Origin: Zeugodacus cucurbitae
Taxonomy: Eukaryota; Arthropoda; Insecta; Diptera; Tephritidae
Assembly: GCF_028554725.1 (NCBI RefSeq)
Contig: NC_071668.1
Coordinates: 2,666,001 to 2,730,000, forward strand
Length of the DNA stretch: 64,000 nucleotides
Direction of reading: 5' to 3'
Translations under genes and position numbers: made by a program
The notes under the pieces: generated by a model
What the model saw: only the letters and a program-made list of their open reading frames with translations
Database searches by the model: none
What the model was told of the DNA's origin: nothing
In this document: positions 46,483 to 56,240 of the stretch, in pieces
Position numbering within the stretch: the first letter of the stretch is position 1
How the letters are laid out: every line of letters starts with the position of its first letter

Positions 46483-47534
46483 TATACCCTGAACAGGGCA
46501 TATTAAGTTTGTCACGAAGTTTGTAACACCCAGAAGAAATCTTCGGAGGCCGTATAAAGTATATATATAAATGATCAATATGTTAAACTGAGTCGATTTA
46601 GCCATCTCCGTCGGTCTGTCTGTCTGTATATATACGAGCTAGTCCTTCAGTTTTTAAGATATCGTTTTGAAATTTTGCAGATGTTATTTTCTCTTCAAGA
46701 AGCTGCTCACTTGTCTGAACTGCCGATATTGGTTCACTATAGCATATAGCTGCCATACAAACTGAACGATCGGAATCAAGGGCTTGTATGGAAAACTTCC
46801 GCATTTTACTACATATCTTCACGAAATTTTGTGTGAGTTATTGTTCATAGAAATAATTTAATCTCCGAAAAAATTGTTCAGATCGGTTCACTATAACATA
46901 TAGCTGCCATACAAACTGAACGATCGGAATCAAGGGCTTGTATGGAAAATTTTCGCATTTTACTACATATCTGCACGAAATTTTGTGTGAGTTATTGTTC
47001 ATAGAAATAATTTAATCTCTGAAAAAACTGTTCAGATCGGTTCACTATAGCATATAGCTGTCATACAAACCGAACGATCGGAATCAAGGGCTGATATGGA
47101 AACTTCCGCATATTACTACATATCTTCACGAAATTTGGTGCGAGTTATTGTTCATAGAAATAATTTAATCTCCGAAAAAATTGTTCAGATCGGTTCACTA
47201 TAACATATAGCTGCCATACATACTTAACGATCGGAATCAATGGCTTGTATGGAAAATTTTCGCATTTGACGTGGTATCTTCACGAAATTTGACATGGATT
47301 ACTGCTTAAGGTAATATAATAATATCCGAAGAAATTGTTCACATCGGTTAACTATAAAACCTTAATGTTTCTAGCAAACAATCCGGCTAAAAAGAATTAG
47401 TAAAATGTTTTCTCTTTCTTTACATACTTTTTCTTACGTCTTTAGATTTGCTTAAACACATAGTTACTAAAAGAAATGCACCTCTGAAGGGTATATTAGC
47501 TTCGGTACAGCCGAAGTTAACGTTTTTTCTTGTT
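46483..47534 (+). mobile_element. DINE-1-like (Helentron-associated) element with central tandem repeats
   Basis: The 5' end TATACCCTGAACAGGG, the following CACGAAGTTTGTAACACCC, CGTATAAAGTATATATA and GAGTCGATTTAGCCAT, and the GTCTGTCTGTCTG microsatellite near 46615 closely parallel the conserved 5' block of Drosophila INE-1/DINE-1 as I know it. Near the 3' end AGGGTATA (47488) is the inverse of the 5' TATACCCT, giving subterminal inverted repeats. A hairpin CTTCGGTACAGCCGAAG (47500-47516) is followed by TTAACGTTTTTTCTTGTT ending at 47534. The interior holds four 154 bp repeats. It encodes no protein and would depend on a Helentron for movement. Confidence 0.85.
46731..47346 (+). repeat. Four tandem 154 bp repeats inside the DINE-1-like element
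   Basis: GGTTCACTAT (or GGTTAACTAT at the last) occurs at 46731, 46885, 47039, 47192 and 47346, a period of 153-154 bases. Each unit contains ATAGCTGCCATACAAACTGA, GATCGGAATCAAGGGC, CTTCACGAAATTT and ATTGTTCATAGAAATAATTT. The last unit is the most diverged. Confidence 0.92.
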
Positions 47535-47663
47535 TTATTTCATTTTTTTTAATTTTTTTTTATATCTTTTCGTAGAAAATATAACCAGCTCGCCCGTAGC
47601 TTCATTTATTCTTTCAACATTTTCTTCAATCATTTTTATATTTGTATTTTTCTCATTTCACAG

Positions 47664-47761
47664 CACACACCTTTAACCTTAGCCAACACAGCAGCAAGCG
47701 AGGTCCGCCACCAACACCACACACACACCGTCACCGTACCGTTGTGGACTTTCTTCTGCGA
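47664..47761 (+). other. Candidate 98 bp internal exon
   Basis: A long pyrimidine tract ending CTCATTTCACAG (47663) precedes the segment, and GCGA|GTGAGTAA follows it at 47761/47762, both close to fly splice consensus. Two of three frames are open across it. One reads HTFNLSQHSSKRGPPPTPH followed by a basic stretch; the other reads HTPLTLANTAASEV. No family is recognised. It lies 130 bases beyond the DINE-1-like element, so element-derived signals should be excluded. Confidence 0.25.
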
Positions 47762-48318
47762 GTGAGTAAATAATGAAAAGTTGAAAGGCTATTGAAACGA
47801 AACGTTGTTGTTGTTGTTGTCGAGTGGTAAAGCAACACATTTTATACGCTTTATGCATTCACGATTTATGTCGGCAAATTAAAAAAGCAAATAACGCAAG
47901 CCAAGTGTGTAAAAGCGTATGAAATAAACTAATTGCATAAGTAGTGTAATTAAAATTGCCTTTGGCGCGCACTCTCGCACATATTGACACATTCCCATGG
48001 CAATTCGAGCACTCTCTGCTTCCTTCTTTCTTTCTTTTGAATTGTCGTTGGTGTCTTATGGCACACTATGGTGATTAATAAGTAGTTGTTATGCCTTGGC
48101 AACACTATTTACTGCTAAGCACCTAAGCACCACTCAAGAATGCCAAAGTCAAAGGCATTTGAGCTATTACGCCCACTTCAGACCCAGAAGAGCGCTTGTA
48201 TCATCACTTTTTCAATTTACCACAAATTTTCTCAGCTTTCATGTGGTCACACAGGCTGCGACTCTTCATTATTTATTTGAATGTATTATTGTGATTGGCC
48301 TCATGGTCGGCAGTGCGT

Positions 48319-48586
48319 ATGAGTGACGTGAGTTTCACTGAGGCTGACAACTACTACTTGAAGGCTTTGCTTTGTTCGGAGCACAAAAGGTAAGGTTATT
48401 AATTTGCATTTATGTTAGAGTTAAGTGAAATAATTTTTTTTTAAAGCTGCAGAGTCGCCTTGAAGAACACTAAGCACTCTTCAAGTGGAGAAAGAATTTT
48501 ATTTTATATTTTCATTAATGGTTTAATAACAAAGAGGTTTCGTCGCAAAATATAATAGAATAGTATGATATATATTGTATAATAAA
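48319..48586 (+). other. Candidate two-exon small gene (57 aa), unrecognised
   Basis: An ATG at 48319 opens a frame starting MSDVSFTEADNYYLKALLCS. At 48389 it meets AAAAG|GTAAGGT, a good donor. An acceptor TTTAAAGCTGCAG at 48452 would remove a 63 base intron, a typical size for flies. The frame then continues (VALKNTKHSSSGER, then a hydrophobic ILFYIFINGLI) to TAA at 48553-48555, with AATAAA at 48581. Start, intron, stop and poly-A signal are thus in workable order. The start context is poor, the second exon is AT-rich and no homologue is known to me, so this is only a candidate. Confidence 0.22.
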
Positions 48587-48662
48587 ATAGTTTGAGGTCG
48601 GAAGCCAAGTATTTGTAGTGAAATTAAATCTTAAAAATCTTAAGAACAGAAGACATGATAAT

Positions 48663-48803
48663 CAGGTGTGTTCAAAAAATAACTTAAATTTTGGTTTAAT
48701 ACAAAAAATTTATTCATTCGTCTTAATAAAAAAATAAAAAAAAATTACAATTGGACTCTCCAAATTTTTTTTTGAAATTCCCGTTATTTTTTGAACACAC
48801 CTC
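48663..48803. mobile_element. 140 bp MITE of mariner type
   Basis: The ends are AGGTGTGTTCAAAAAATAAC at 48664 and its inverse GTTATTTTTTGAACACACCT ending at 48802. The interior is AT-rich and non-coding. The same ends bound the elements at 50828 and 59845. Confidence 0.82.
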
Positions 48804-49677
48804 GTATTTTTCTAAATTTTTAAAAATCCGTTCTACAAGTATTTAACGCCACTACTGCGAGACTTTAAGCAATTCTCTAAGCAGACAAGCCGAAATTACC
48901 CGCTCGCAACTGTACTTAAGAACGTGGCCACTTAAAGGCGGTTTAATCCACATTTCGGTAAGTAAATTTAAGCACATAAATCTTAACTACATTTCCAGTT
49001 AACTTTCAACTATAAAAGTCGCATGCCGAATAAGCGAAGGTACCAAAAAATTACACTTAATTGCAAATTGAGTTAATTTAAAACTGAAAGTAGAAAACTT
49101 TAACAGTTAAAGGCAACGACGATGGCGGCGGCACAAACAAAGGCAAAGCCAACAGCGGAACAAAGCAAATGGCAAGCAGTGGCGCGTAATGCTTTGTGTA
49201 ATAGTAACAAAGCAAGAAGAAGCAGACACACACGCACACACGCATACACTTTGAAAAGGCACTCGAGAGCATGTATAGTCGTTTGAAGCTGTTAGTTTGC
49301 CGCTCCCTCCCTCACCCTCTTCCGTTCTCCACGCGTTGGCTTGAAAAGTTTAAAAAGCAAAGTTGCCAAAGTATTTGTGACAAATCCCTTTTACGCCTAT
49401 TTTGCCACAGACAACAACAACAACAACACTACGCAGCCAACAAACAGTGAGAGTTAGGAAAAGTAACTGTTGCAAAAAAATTAAATCTCGCTACCAGCAA
49501 GCGCACAACACATACAAACTTCTGCTTGTAGCAACTAGGGCCAACCTCATTTTAGGCGCTGCTACTAACGTACTACTTTCACTTACAGTCGCTTACAGTT
49601 ACTTACAAGCACACATACAAGCGCGCGCATAGATTTGTGCTAATATGCCGAAAAGTTTTCATGAACCTTACCGCCAG

Positions 49678-49770
49678 CATTACCGGTTTAGCCGTGCCTA
49701 ACCCACCTGCAGCATCCACCACGGCCAAGGCCACCCCGGCGCCCTCAACCGCCGCCTTATTCTCCGAAAA
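49678..49770 (+). other. Candidate 93 bp exon, Ala/Pro/Thr-rich
   Basis: Between an acceptor-like ACCTTACCGCCAG (49677) with an upstream CTAAT branch-like motif and a donor-like GAAAA|GTAACA (49770), the frame reads ITGLAVPNPPAASTTAKA, then PAPSTAALFSE. Codons are strongly GC-ending (GCC, ACC, CCG), unlike the neighbourhood. The segment is a multiple of three. The composition fits a linker in a larger protein. No homologue is recognised. Confidence 0.2.
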
Positions 49771-50827
49771 GTAACACTTGGCTGCGGCCGCGTCACATTT
49801 CGGGTATTATGCAATGTCATCAGCATATTCAAATAAGCCGCACCGCCGCTCTTCTTCATCTCTCTCTCTCTACGTGTTGCGTGCCTTCCGCCTTTTGTTT
49901 CTCGGTTTCTTTCATTTGTTTGTTGTTTTTGGTTTTCTATTTTGTTGGTTGCGTCAGTTTTTTGCCCTTTCGTTTGCGGATTAATGCAAAAAGTTTTCTA
50001 ATGAAAATTTCTTTGCCTGCTTTTAGGCGACAAAGAGCGCTTTTTTTTGTGGCAAACACACACACGACAACTCTCTGCGGCGAGCTTTCGCTTTGTGTGT
50101 TACATTCGGGCAATGCACTGTCCCAGAAAGCGTTTCAAAGCGCCGCCATCGCTCCTCTGCACCTCCGCACTTGTGGCAACGTTGTGTATGTATGTGTTTA
50201 CAAATGACAGCAACAGCAACGACTTTGAAAAATTATCAAATGTAATTAGAATATGGCGCCGATTAGTCTCATATATATATCTATATATACATACAGACAT
50301 ATGTATGGGTGTATAATAAGAGCTCTAATTTTGGCTTTCGCTTTGTTGTTGTTGACGTTTGTGAGTTAGTTGCTTGCGACAGCATTAAAGCATGACTTGT
50401 TCGCATGAGTGTATGTTTGTGCAGTTGTAAGTGTTGCTGTAAGTGCTTTAAGCATAATTGAGTGTGCTTTTTTGTGCAGCAGTTCCGCTGACAAGCAAAA
50501 ACTCTTCAACAAATTACGGCAGTGAATCAGCGTTGCTTTAAAGAATTCGGTTTTTTTAGCGAGATGCTATAAATTCGCAGCGGTTTCACTTTTTTCAGCT
50601 AAAGCAACTTCTTACACGGACTTAGAAACGCTTTAACATTCAGGAACAAATTTCTAATTAGTGAATAATGTATAATTGCTCGTACTCGTTCCCAGTACAA
50701 GTTGTTGAACTCATCGGATCAGGCAGTCTTTTAAGCTCTATCAAAAGAGTATTAGTTTCCCCTATTTTTAAGAGAAATTATGAGATATAAATGTAACACG
50801 GATTTCATTTTAAACTTAAAAATATAT

Positions 50828-51281
50828 GTGGTGTGTTGAAAAAATAACGGGAATTGTAAAATTTCACGCCTTTGGAGAGTGCAATTGTCAAAATTTAATT
50901 TGTATTTTTATTAAGTTGATATATAAGCATAAAATTGTCAGCTTACTTACTTTGTAGTCTGTTAAAAGCTCTCACATCGCTGTCTGTTCGTGATTTCTTG
51001 GCCAAAGTCAGTACTCTAACGTACGTTGCGCCAGCCTTAATATTCGCAAGTCTTGGCTCCGTGTGACTTTTTCCTATTTCCAAATATATAAAGAGAAACT
51101 TAAAGAGCCATCGTTCTCCGAGAATACGAGAAAACGCTGACATAAGTGTTTCGACGATTGCAAGAAGAAGCGCTGGCATAAGTGTATATCGTAGAATGGA
51201 GACTAGAACTAAAGTCGAATAATATATATTAATATAAATATTTAAAATAAAAATTCCCGTTATTTTTTGAACACACCTCGT
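50828..51281 (+). mobile_element. Internally deleted mariner with GTGTTCAAAAAATAAC-type ends
   Basis: The left end GTGTGTTGAAAAAATAACGG (50831) and the right end CCGTTATTTTTTGAACACAC (to about 51276) are inverted repeats, continuing inward as GGAATT and AATTCC. The interior of about 400 bases retains a damaged piece of transposase: LSVRDFLAK near 50980, then, after a stop, LFPISKYIKRNLKSHR, matching the layout of the region around the third catalytic residue in SETMAR-like mariners. The copy is non-autonomous. Confidence 0.7.
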
Positions 51282-51482
51282 GATGTTTTTTTTATTTTTT
51301 AATGTATTTAATTTAATTTTTTTTTCAGGTTTGACAACCGCCAATAGATTAAAAGTTCAATCTGAATCTGACTCCGGAGAATCTTAATCTGAAACTGAAA
51401 ATCGTCAAAATATTAGAAATATACAAGCACACTTCATAATCCGAGAGAAAGACATCGGGCACCAAAGACCACACTCAAAAAT

Positions 51483-52305
51483 GTAAAAAAAAAATATCAC
51501 GTGATAAGGGTGGGATCATTGACCTGTAATCAAAAATATCACGTGACCTTGATGTGACATCACGTGATCTGGGTGGGGTCATTGACCTCACTCAAAAATG
51601 TAAACAAAATATGACGTGATGTAAAAAATAATATTACGTGATAAGGGTGGGATCATTGACCTGTAAAACAAAAATATCACGTGACCTTGATGTGACATCA
51701 CGTGATCTGGGTGGGGTCATTGTCCTGTAAACAAAAATATCAAGTGATCTTGAAATGATATCCCGTGATCAGGGTGGGTTCATTGCCCTGTAAACAAAAA
51801 TATCACGTGACCTTGATGTGACATCACGTGATCTGGGTGGGGTCATTGACCTGTAAACAAAAATATCACGTGATCTTGAAAAGTCATTACGTGATCAGGG
51901 TGGGGTCATTGACCTCACTCAAAAATGTAAACAAAATATCACGTGATGTAAAAAAAATATCACGTGATAAGGGTGGGATCATTGACCTGTAAAACAAAAA
52001 TATCACGTGACCTTGATGTGACATCACGTGATCTGGGTGGGGTCATTGTCCTGTAAACAAAAATATCACGTGACCTTAATGTGACATCACGTGATCTGGG
52101 TGGGGTCATTGTCCTGTAAACAAAAATATCACGTGATCTTGAAATGATATCCCGTGATGAGGGTGGGTTCATTGCCCTGTAAACAAATATATCACGTGAC
52201 CTTGAAATGATATCACGTGATCAGGGTGGGTTCATTGACCTGTAAACAAAAATATCACGTGATCTTGCAACGTCATCGTGTGAATAAGGTGGGGCATTAA
52301 CCTCA
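51483..52305. repeat. Minisatellite of CACGTG units, about 15 units
   Basis: Units beginning GTAAACAAAAATATCACGTG or a shortened form recur from 51483 to 52242, mostly 62-74 bases apart, with a few half-units of about 20-40 bases (51599-51665, 51926-51990). I count 18 intact CACGTG cores and several one-base variants (TTACGTG, TCCCGTG). Every unit keeps GGGTGGGRTCATTG after the second core. Confidence 0.9.
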
Positions 52306-52530
52306 TGTGGCAACCGGAGATGATGTTAACGTAACCGGAAATGGGGCATCCGGAACCGGACATGGATTACTATGTTGCCGGAACCGGATATGGGGTGGCT
52401 GAATATTGGTCACTGGAACTTGAAGTGGGGCATCCGGAAACGGAATGAGCTAACTGGAACCAGATATGGGAATGATGTGCCGGAACCGAAAATGGAGCAA
52501 CCGGAAACAGATGTTCGATATAGAGCGAAC
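52306..52530. repeat. Degenerate CCGGAACCGGAAATGGGG repeat
   Basis: Short units of about 20-25 bases with the theme ACCGGAAATGGGGCATCCGG recur here and, in reduced form, at 12290-12375. The tract follows the minisatellite in both Helitron copies. Confidence 0.75.
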
Positions 52531-52816
52531 GTCAAAATGATGGAAGTGGAAATTGGACAGGAAACGTCCCTTCTCCAGAAAGTGTTTACGTGACGGAAAC
52601 AGCGTCAGCTTCAGCCTTAACATAAATGTTTCTTGTTCATAGAAGAATTTGGTTTGTATCATATCCGCCGTTCTTCATTTTACTTTTTACTTTACTAAAT
52701 GAACCCACGCAAGAAACGGGAAGTACATACATACGTATGGGAGCGTGTGTAAAAACTTATAACTTTTGAAATGTTTGTTTAAAGCCGTGCGAAGCAGCCG
52801 AAGCGGTCGGCTAGTA

Positions 52817-53711
52817 ATATCTATTTTTATATTTATGAAATTTTCTTCAAATAACCGAATCTTGCAACCTTGCAAGATAGTAATATCTACCGTTAAAGCA
52901 TAAATTTGCATAATAACCGCAATTTACAACAGCAAGCAACATGGGCGTGCTCAGCAATTTTCAAATTTATATTTTCTGCATGCAACTGCATTCGAACGCG
53001 CAGTTCACAAAACCCACAATCGCATTAACAGCTAATTTCGCACAGTTCACCGTTAGTTGCCACACACATATGTCACCAGTTTTGTTTATTTTCTTTTTTA
53101 AAATTCCACGATTTTTTCTCCTCCCGTGCTTCCCTGCAGTGCAATCGCACACGTGTTTAGTGACAATGCGTAAATAACGGTAAATACGATGTGTGGCATA
53201 TGTTGTGCGCCATTGCAATTCTTTACACTCGATGTATTTGTTGTTTTTAGCGCGCTGTTTATTGCTTGTCACTGCCACTGTTGTGCTGTTTCACCTGCCA
53301 CAGATGTTCTAACGCCATGGCGTTGCCGCCGCCTGTTACCACCGTTCTAACCTGTTATTTATATATTTTTTATTATTGTTATTGTTGTTGTTGCATGCAT
53401 TGCTTCGCGTTGCTGGTTAGTTTTGCAGTTGTTTATTTGTTTATTTGCAACAACATTTTCCTTGTCACTGCGATTATGAGCGTAAATATTTTGCAACATT
53501 GTTGCTTTAATTTAATGCAATGTGTGTGGGAATTCCACGTAACGGTGTTCGTGTTCGTGTGTGAATAAGTGAGAAGAGTGAAGGGTGACAAGGCGTTGCT
53601 GCCACGTAGTTTTTGTGGCAGCTTATGATGTGCAACTTCATTTGAGGGGAGGAATATTGTACGCTACTCATTGAAGTTGTGGAAATGGGTCGTTATCATT
53701 ATGATTGGTTT
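52817..53711. other. Non-coding DNA, no gene supported
   Basis: Open frames here are pyrimidine-rich translations without domains. A (TTG)n-like tract lies at 53376-53391. Confidence 0.5.
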
Positions 53712-54991
53712 CTAATTTTATACAACTGTGTTTCCGCCGTTTTCCAATAGATGTCTCTAGGGTCAAGCACTGGTCGATTAAATCGATTAAATCGTTTTAT
53801 ATCGATCTTGGACATTTGTGTCAACATTAACCTAACAAAATATTTGTTTTTGTTATTTGAGATCTGTTTGCCTCCCAAACTTAATCTCAACTGAAAATGT
53901 CATTTTTTGAGCCGAATTCTCGACATTTGCGGGAAATTTTGCTTTTCTCTTTTAATTCCGAGAAAAGTGCGGCTGAGGCTCATCGAATGCTTTTGGATAC
54001 GTACGGTGAGGTTATCCTACGTGAAACAAGATGTCGTGAATTCAACGTTTTAAGAATGGTGATTATGAAGTCGAATAGCGGCATGGTGGTGGAAGGAAGA
54101 AGATTTTCGAAGATGCTGAATTGGAAGCATTACTCGACCAAGATGCGTTTCAAACCCAAGAGGAATTGGCCGAATCGTTGCAAGTGACACAGCTAGCCGT
54201 ATTAAAACGCCTCAAAACCATGGGGATGATTCAGAAACAAGGAAAAAGAGTTCCTTACGACTTGAAACCAAGAGATGTCGAACGGCGCTTCTTTGCATGT
54301 GAACAGTTGCTTCAAAGACACAACCGAAAGGGATTTTTACATCGCATTGTAACTGGCGACGAAAAATGGGTCCACTACGATAATCCTAAGCGAAGAAAGT
54401 CATAGGGAAAGCCTGGACATGCCTCCACGTCGACAGCAAAACCGAACATTCACTTCGCCAAGGTCATGCTCTGCATTTGGTGCGACCAGCGGGGGGTAAT
54501 ATATTATGCGCTGCTAAAGCCAAGTGAAACCATCACAGGAGATCGATACCGACCGCAATTGAGGCGTTTGCGCCGAACACTAAAAGAAAAACGGCCACAG
54601 TACAGAGGAAAGACACGATAAAGTCATTTACCAGCCTCACGTCGCAAAGATGGTCAAAAAATATTTGGAGGCGCTGAAATGGGAGATCTTACCCCACACG
54701 CCGTATTCTCCAGACGTTGCTTCATCTGACTACCACTTGTTCCGATCGATGGCACACGGTCTAGCTAACAGCACTTCAGTTCTTATGAAGAAATCAAAAA
54801 TTGAATTGATACTTGGATCGACTCGAAAGATGAGTAGTTCTTTCGTCACGGAATACGCATGCTACCAGAAAGATGGTCAAAAGTAGTAGCTAGCGACGGC
54901 TAATATTTTGAATAACATTTTTGTAACCGTTTTTATACACTAAAGCCTTAAATTTACAAAACAAGCGGCGAAAGCAAAGTTGTAGACCTAA
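53712..54991 (+). mobile_element. Full-length but dead mariner element
   Basis: The ends are CTAATTTTATACAACTGTG followed by TTTCCGCCG at 53712 and, on the other strand, TTAGGTCTACAACTTTGCT followed by TTCGCCG ending at 54991. They are inverted repeats with a two-base length difference, and a TA follows the right end. The total of about 1.28 kb is the normal mariner size, so no large deletion has occurred. The gene inside is disabled. Confidence 0.85.
53897..54886 (+). pseudogene. Mariner transposase, Mos1-like, inactivated
   Basis: The protein is readable in three pieces. The N-terminal helix-turn-helix (KSAAEAHRMLLDTYGE) starts at 53897. A frame change near 54050 leads to the second DNA-binding part and first catalytic block (EALLDQDAFQTQEELAESLQ, VTGDEKWVHYDNPKRRK; first Asp intact near 54359). 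A TAG then replaces what is usually Trp after KRRKS. After GKPGHASTSTAKPN and IYYALLKPSETI, the motif that usually reads HDNARPH is reduced to PH (VIYQPHVAK near 54620-54650), removing the second catalytic Asp. The third, in SSDYHLF, remains at about 54730. Point mutations and small indels, not truncation, killed this copy. Confidence 0.9.
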
Positions 54992-55609
54992 TAAAAAATC
55001 TAAAAATATACAAATTTATCTTACAATAAATTAACCAACATAATCCTTGACTTCCTTCATTTATAGATTCTCATCAAAAATAATGATTCTTCTTTTTTTA
55101 ATATTCTAATCACTTAACATTTTAGAGCTCAAATTCGAAATTCCAAAAAAAAAACTCCAAAACTCTGTCAAACACTCTGAATCACCCTATAATCTGCATC
55201 TAACATCCAGGTTCTCTTCAACACTTTACGCCACAAACACCGCAATCACATTAACGCTATGTCCGCCTTAACAAACTGCACTTACCGCAAATCTTCCGCA
55301 CTCATTTCTACGGTACATAATCAAGGAAGCCATGGCACAGCAAATCTTTTGCCAACAAATTGACCAGAACGCTCGCTTCATTGTCATATCAATTTTCGCT
55401 TCTTCCACACTTTCTTCCTTATGTTATTGTTGTTGCTATTATTGCCGTTGATGTGATTTTCTGTTGATATTATTGTTGCACCATTGCGCTGGGTTGTCAC
55501 CACCAGCAGCAGCAACAGCAATAATAATAACAACACAACAACAATAAGTTGTTAAGCACCTGTCACAACTCAGCGTGGAATGTCAGTCGCCCCGATCATA
55601 ATATGTAGC
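54992..55609. other. Non-coding DNA
   Basis: AT-rich sequence with poly-A at 55146 and mixed (CAG)n/(AAT)n runs at 55503-55545. No gene is seen. Confidence 0.5.
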
Positions 55610-56240
55610 GAGTGAATGGTATTGGCTCTCATACTCGCCGCACTCGCATTGCGGCGGACGACGACAAAATTTCCGCAAACGCCGAGGACTCACTTGTTTG
55701 TTTGCCTGTGCTGCCGGCTGACAGCTCGTCCAAACTTTCGTCGACATCCTCCTCAGCTCAGCGCCGCCGTGAATGTCTTCCTACTTAACGAAGTGATGGC
55801 ATTGACGTCGCTTCACCGGTTGTGACGGTTTTGCTCGTTGTACTGGTTGTGCTGGTGGCGCCACAACGGTAACGGCACTCAGTGCTGCTTAAAATGCAAT
55901 TTTCAAGTTTGCCACGTCGCCTTCTACTGTCGCTGCGTCTTTTCAACTATATTCTTTCGCCGCCATTCTTCTCTTCCGACTGCCTCGGCGTTATTCCGTT
56001 TCGTTTTTTTTTCCTGTTTGCTCTGCACTGCCGTTTGTATTGGATTTTCCGTATTGAAGGCACTGATCTGATTTTAAATTGCAGCTTGAATGGCTGGTTA
56101 GCTCGCAGTGCCAGCTTTCGAGCTGAGTACCGCTTGGACGCCTCGCACCGGCAGCGACCCCGTACGGACCGACGTGGCACCCTGGGTACGGGTTACCTGC
56201 AGCGGCGAGGGTTCAGCGGCGTATGTCAGCATTCAAGCTG
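55610..56240 (+). other. GC-rich island with two exon-like open segments
   Basis: Segment 55611-55788 reads TRIAADDDKISANAEDS, then VCLPVLPADSSSKLSS before a stop. Segment 56109-56240 reads ELSTAWTPRTGSDPVRTDV, then PWVRVTCSGEGSAAYVSIQA. The second lies between GCTCGCAG and CAAGCTG|GTAATG, is 132 bases long, and would have phase 1 introns at both ends, a pattern common for extracellular-domain exons. Codons are GC-ending. A stronger acceptor, AAATTGCAG (56085), would instead use another open frame, and minus-strand frames are also open, so the strand is unproven. I recognise no family. Confidence 0.22.

Larger units (their letters stand above)
51386..52816 (+). mobile_element. Non-autonomous Helitron with expanded CACGTG minisatellite (copy 2)
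   Basis: From CTTAATCTGAAACTGAAAATC (51384) the sequence parallels copy 1 from 11865 on. The 3' end, AACCCACGCAAGAAACGGGA then AGCCGTGCGAAGCAGCCGAAG and CGGTCGGCTAG at 52806-52816, matches copy 1 and again has AGCCG/CGGCT pairing before CTAG followed by T. The typical Helitron 5' block of copy 1 is not found here, so this copy is truncated or has captured different 5' sequence. Confidence 0.78.
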
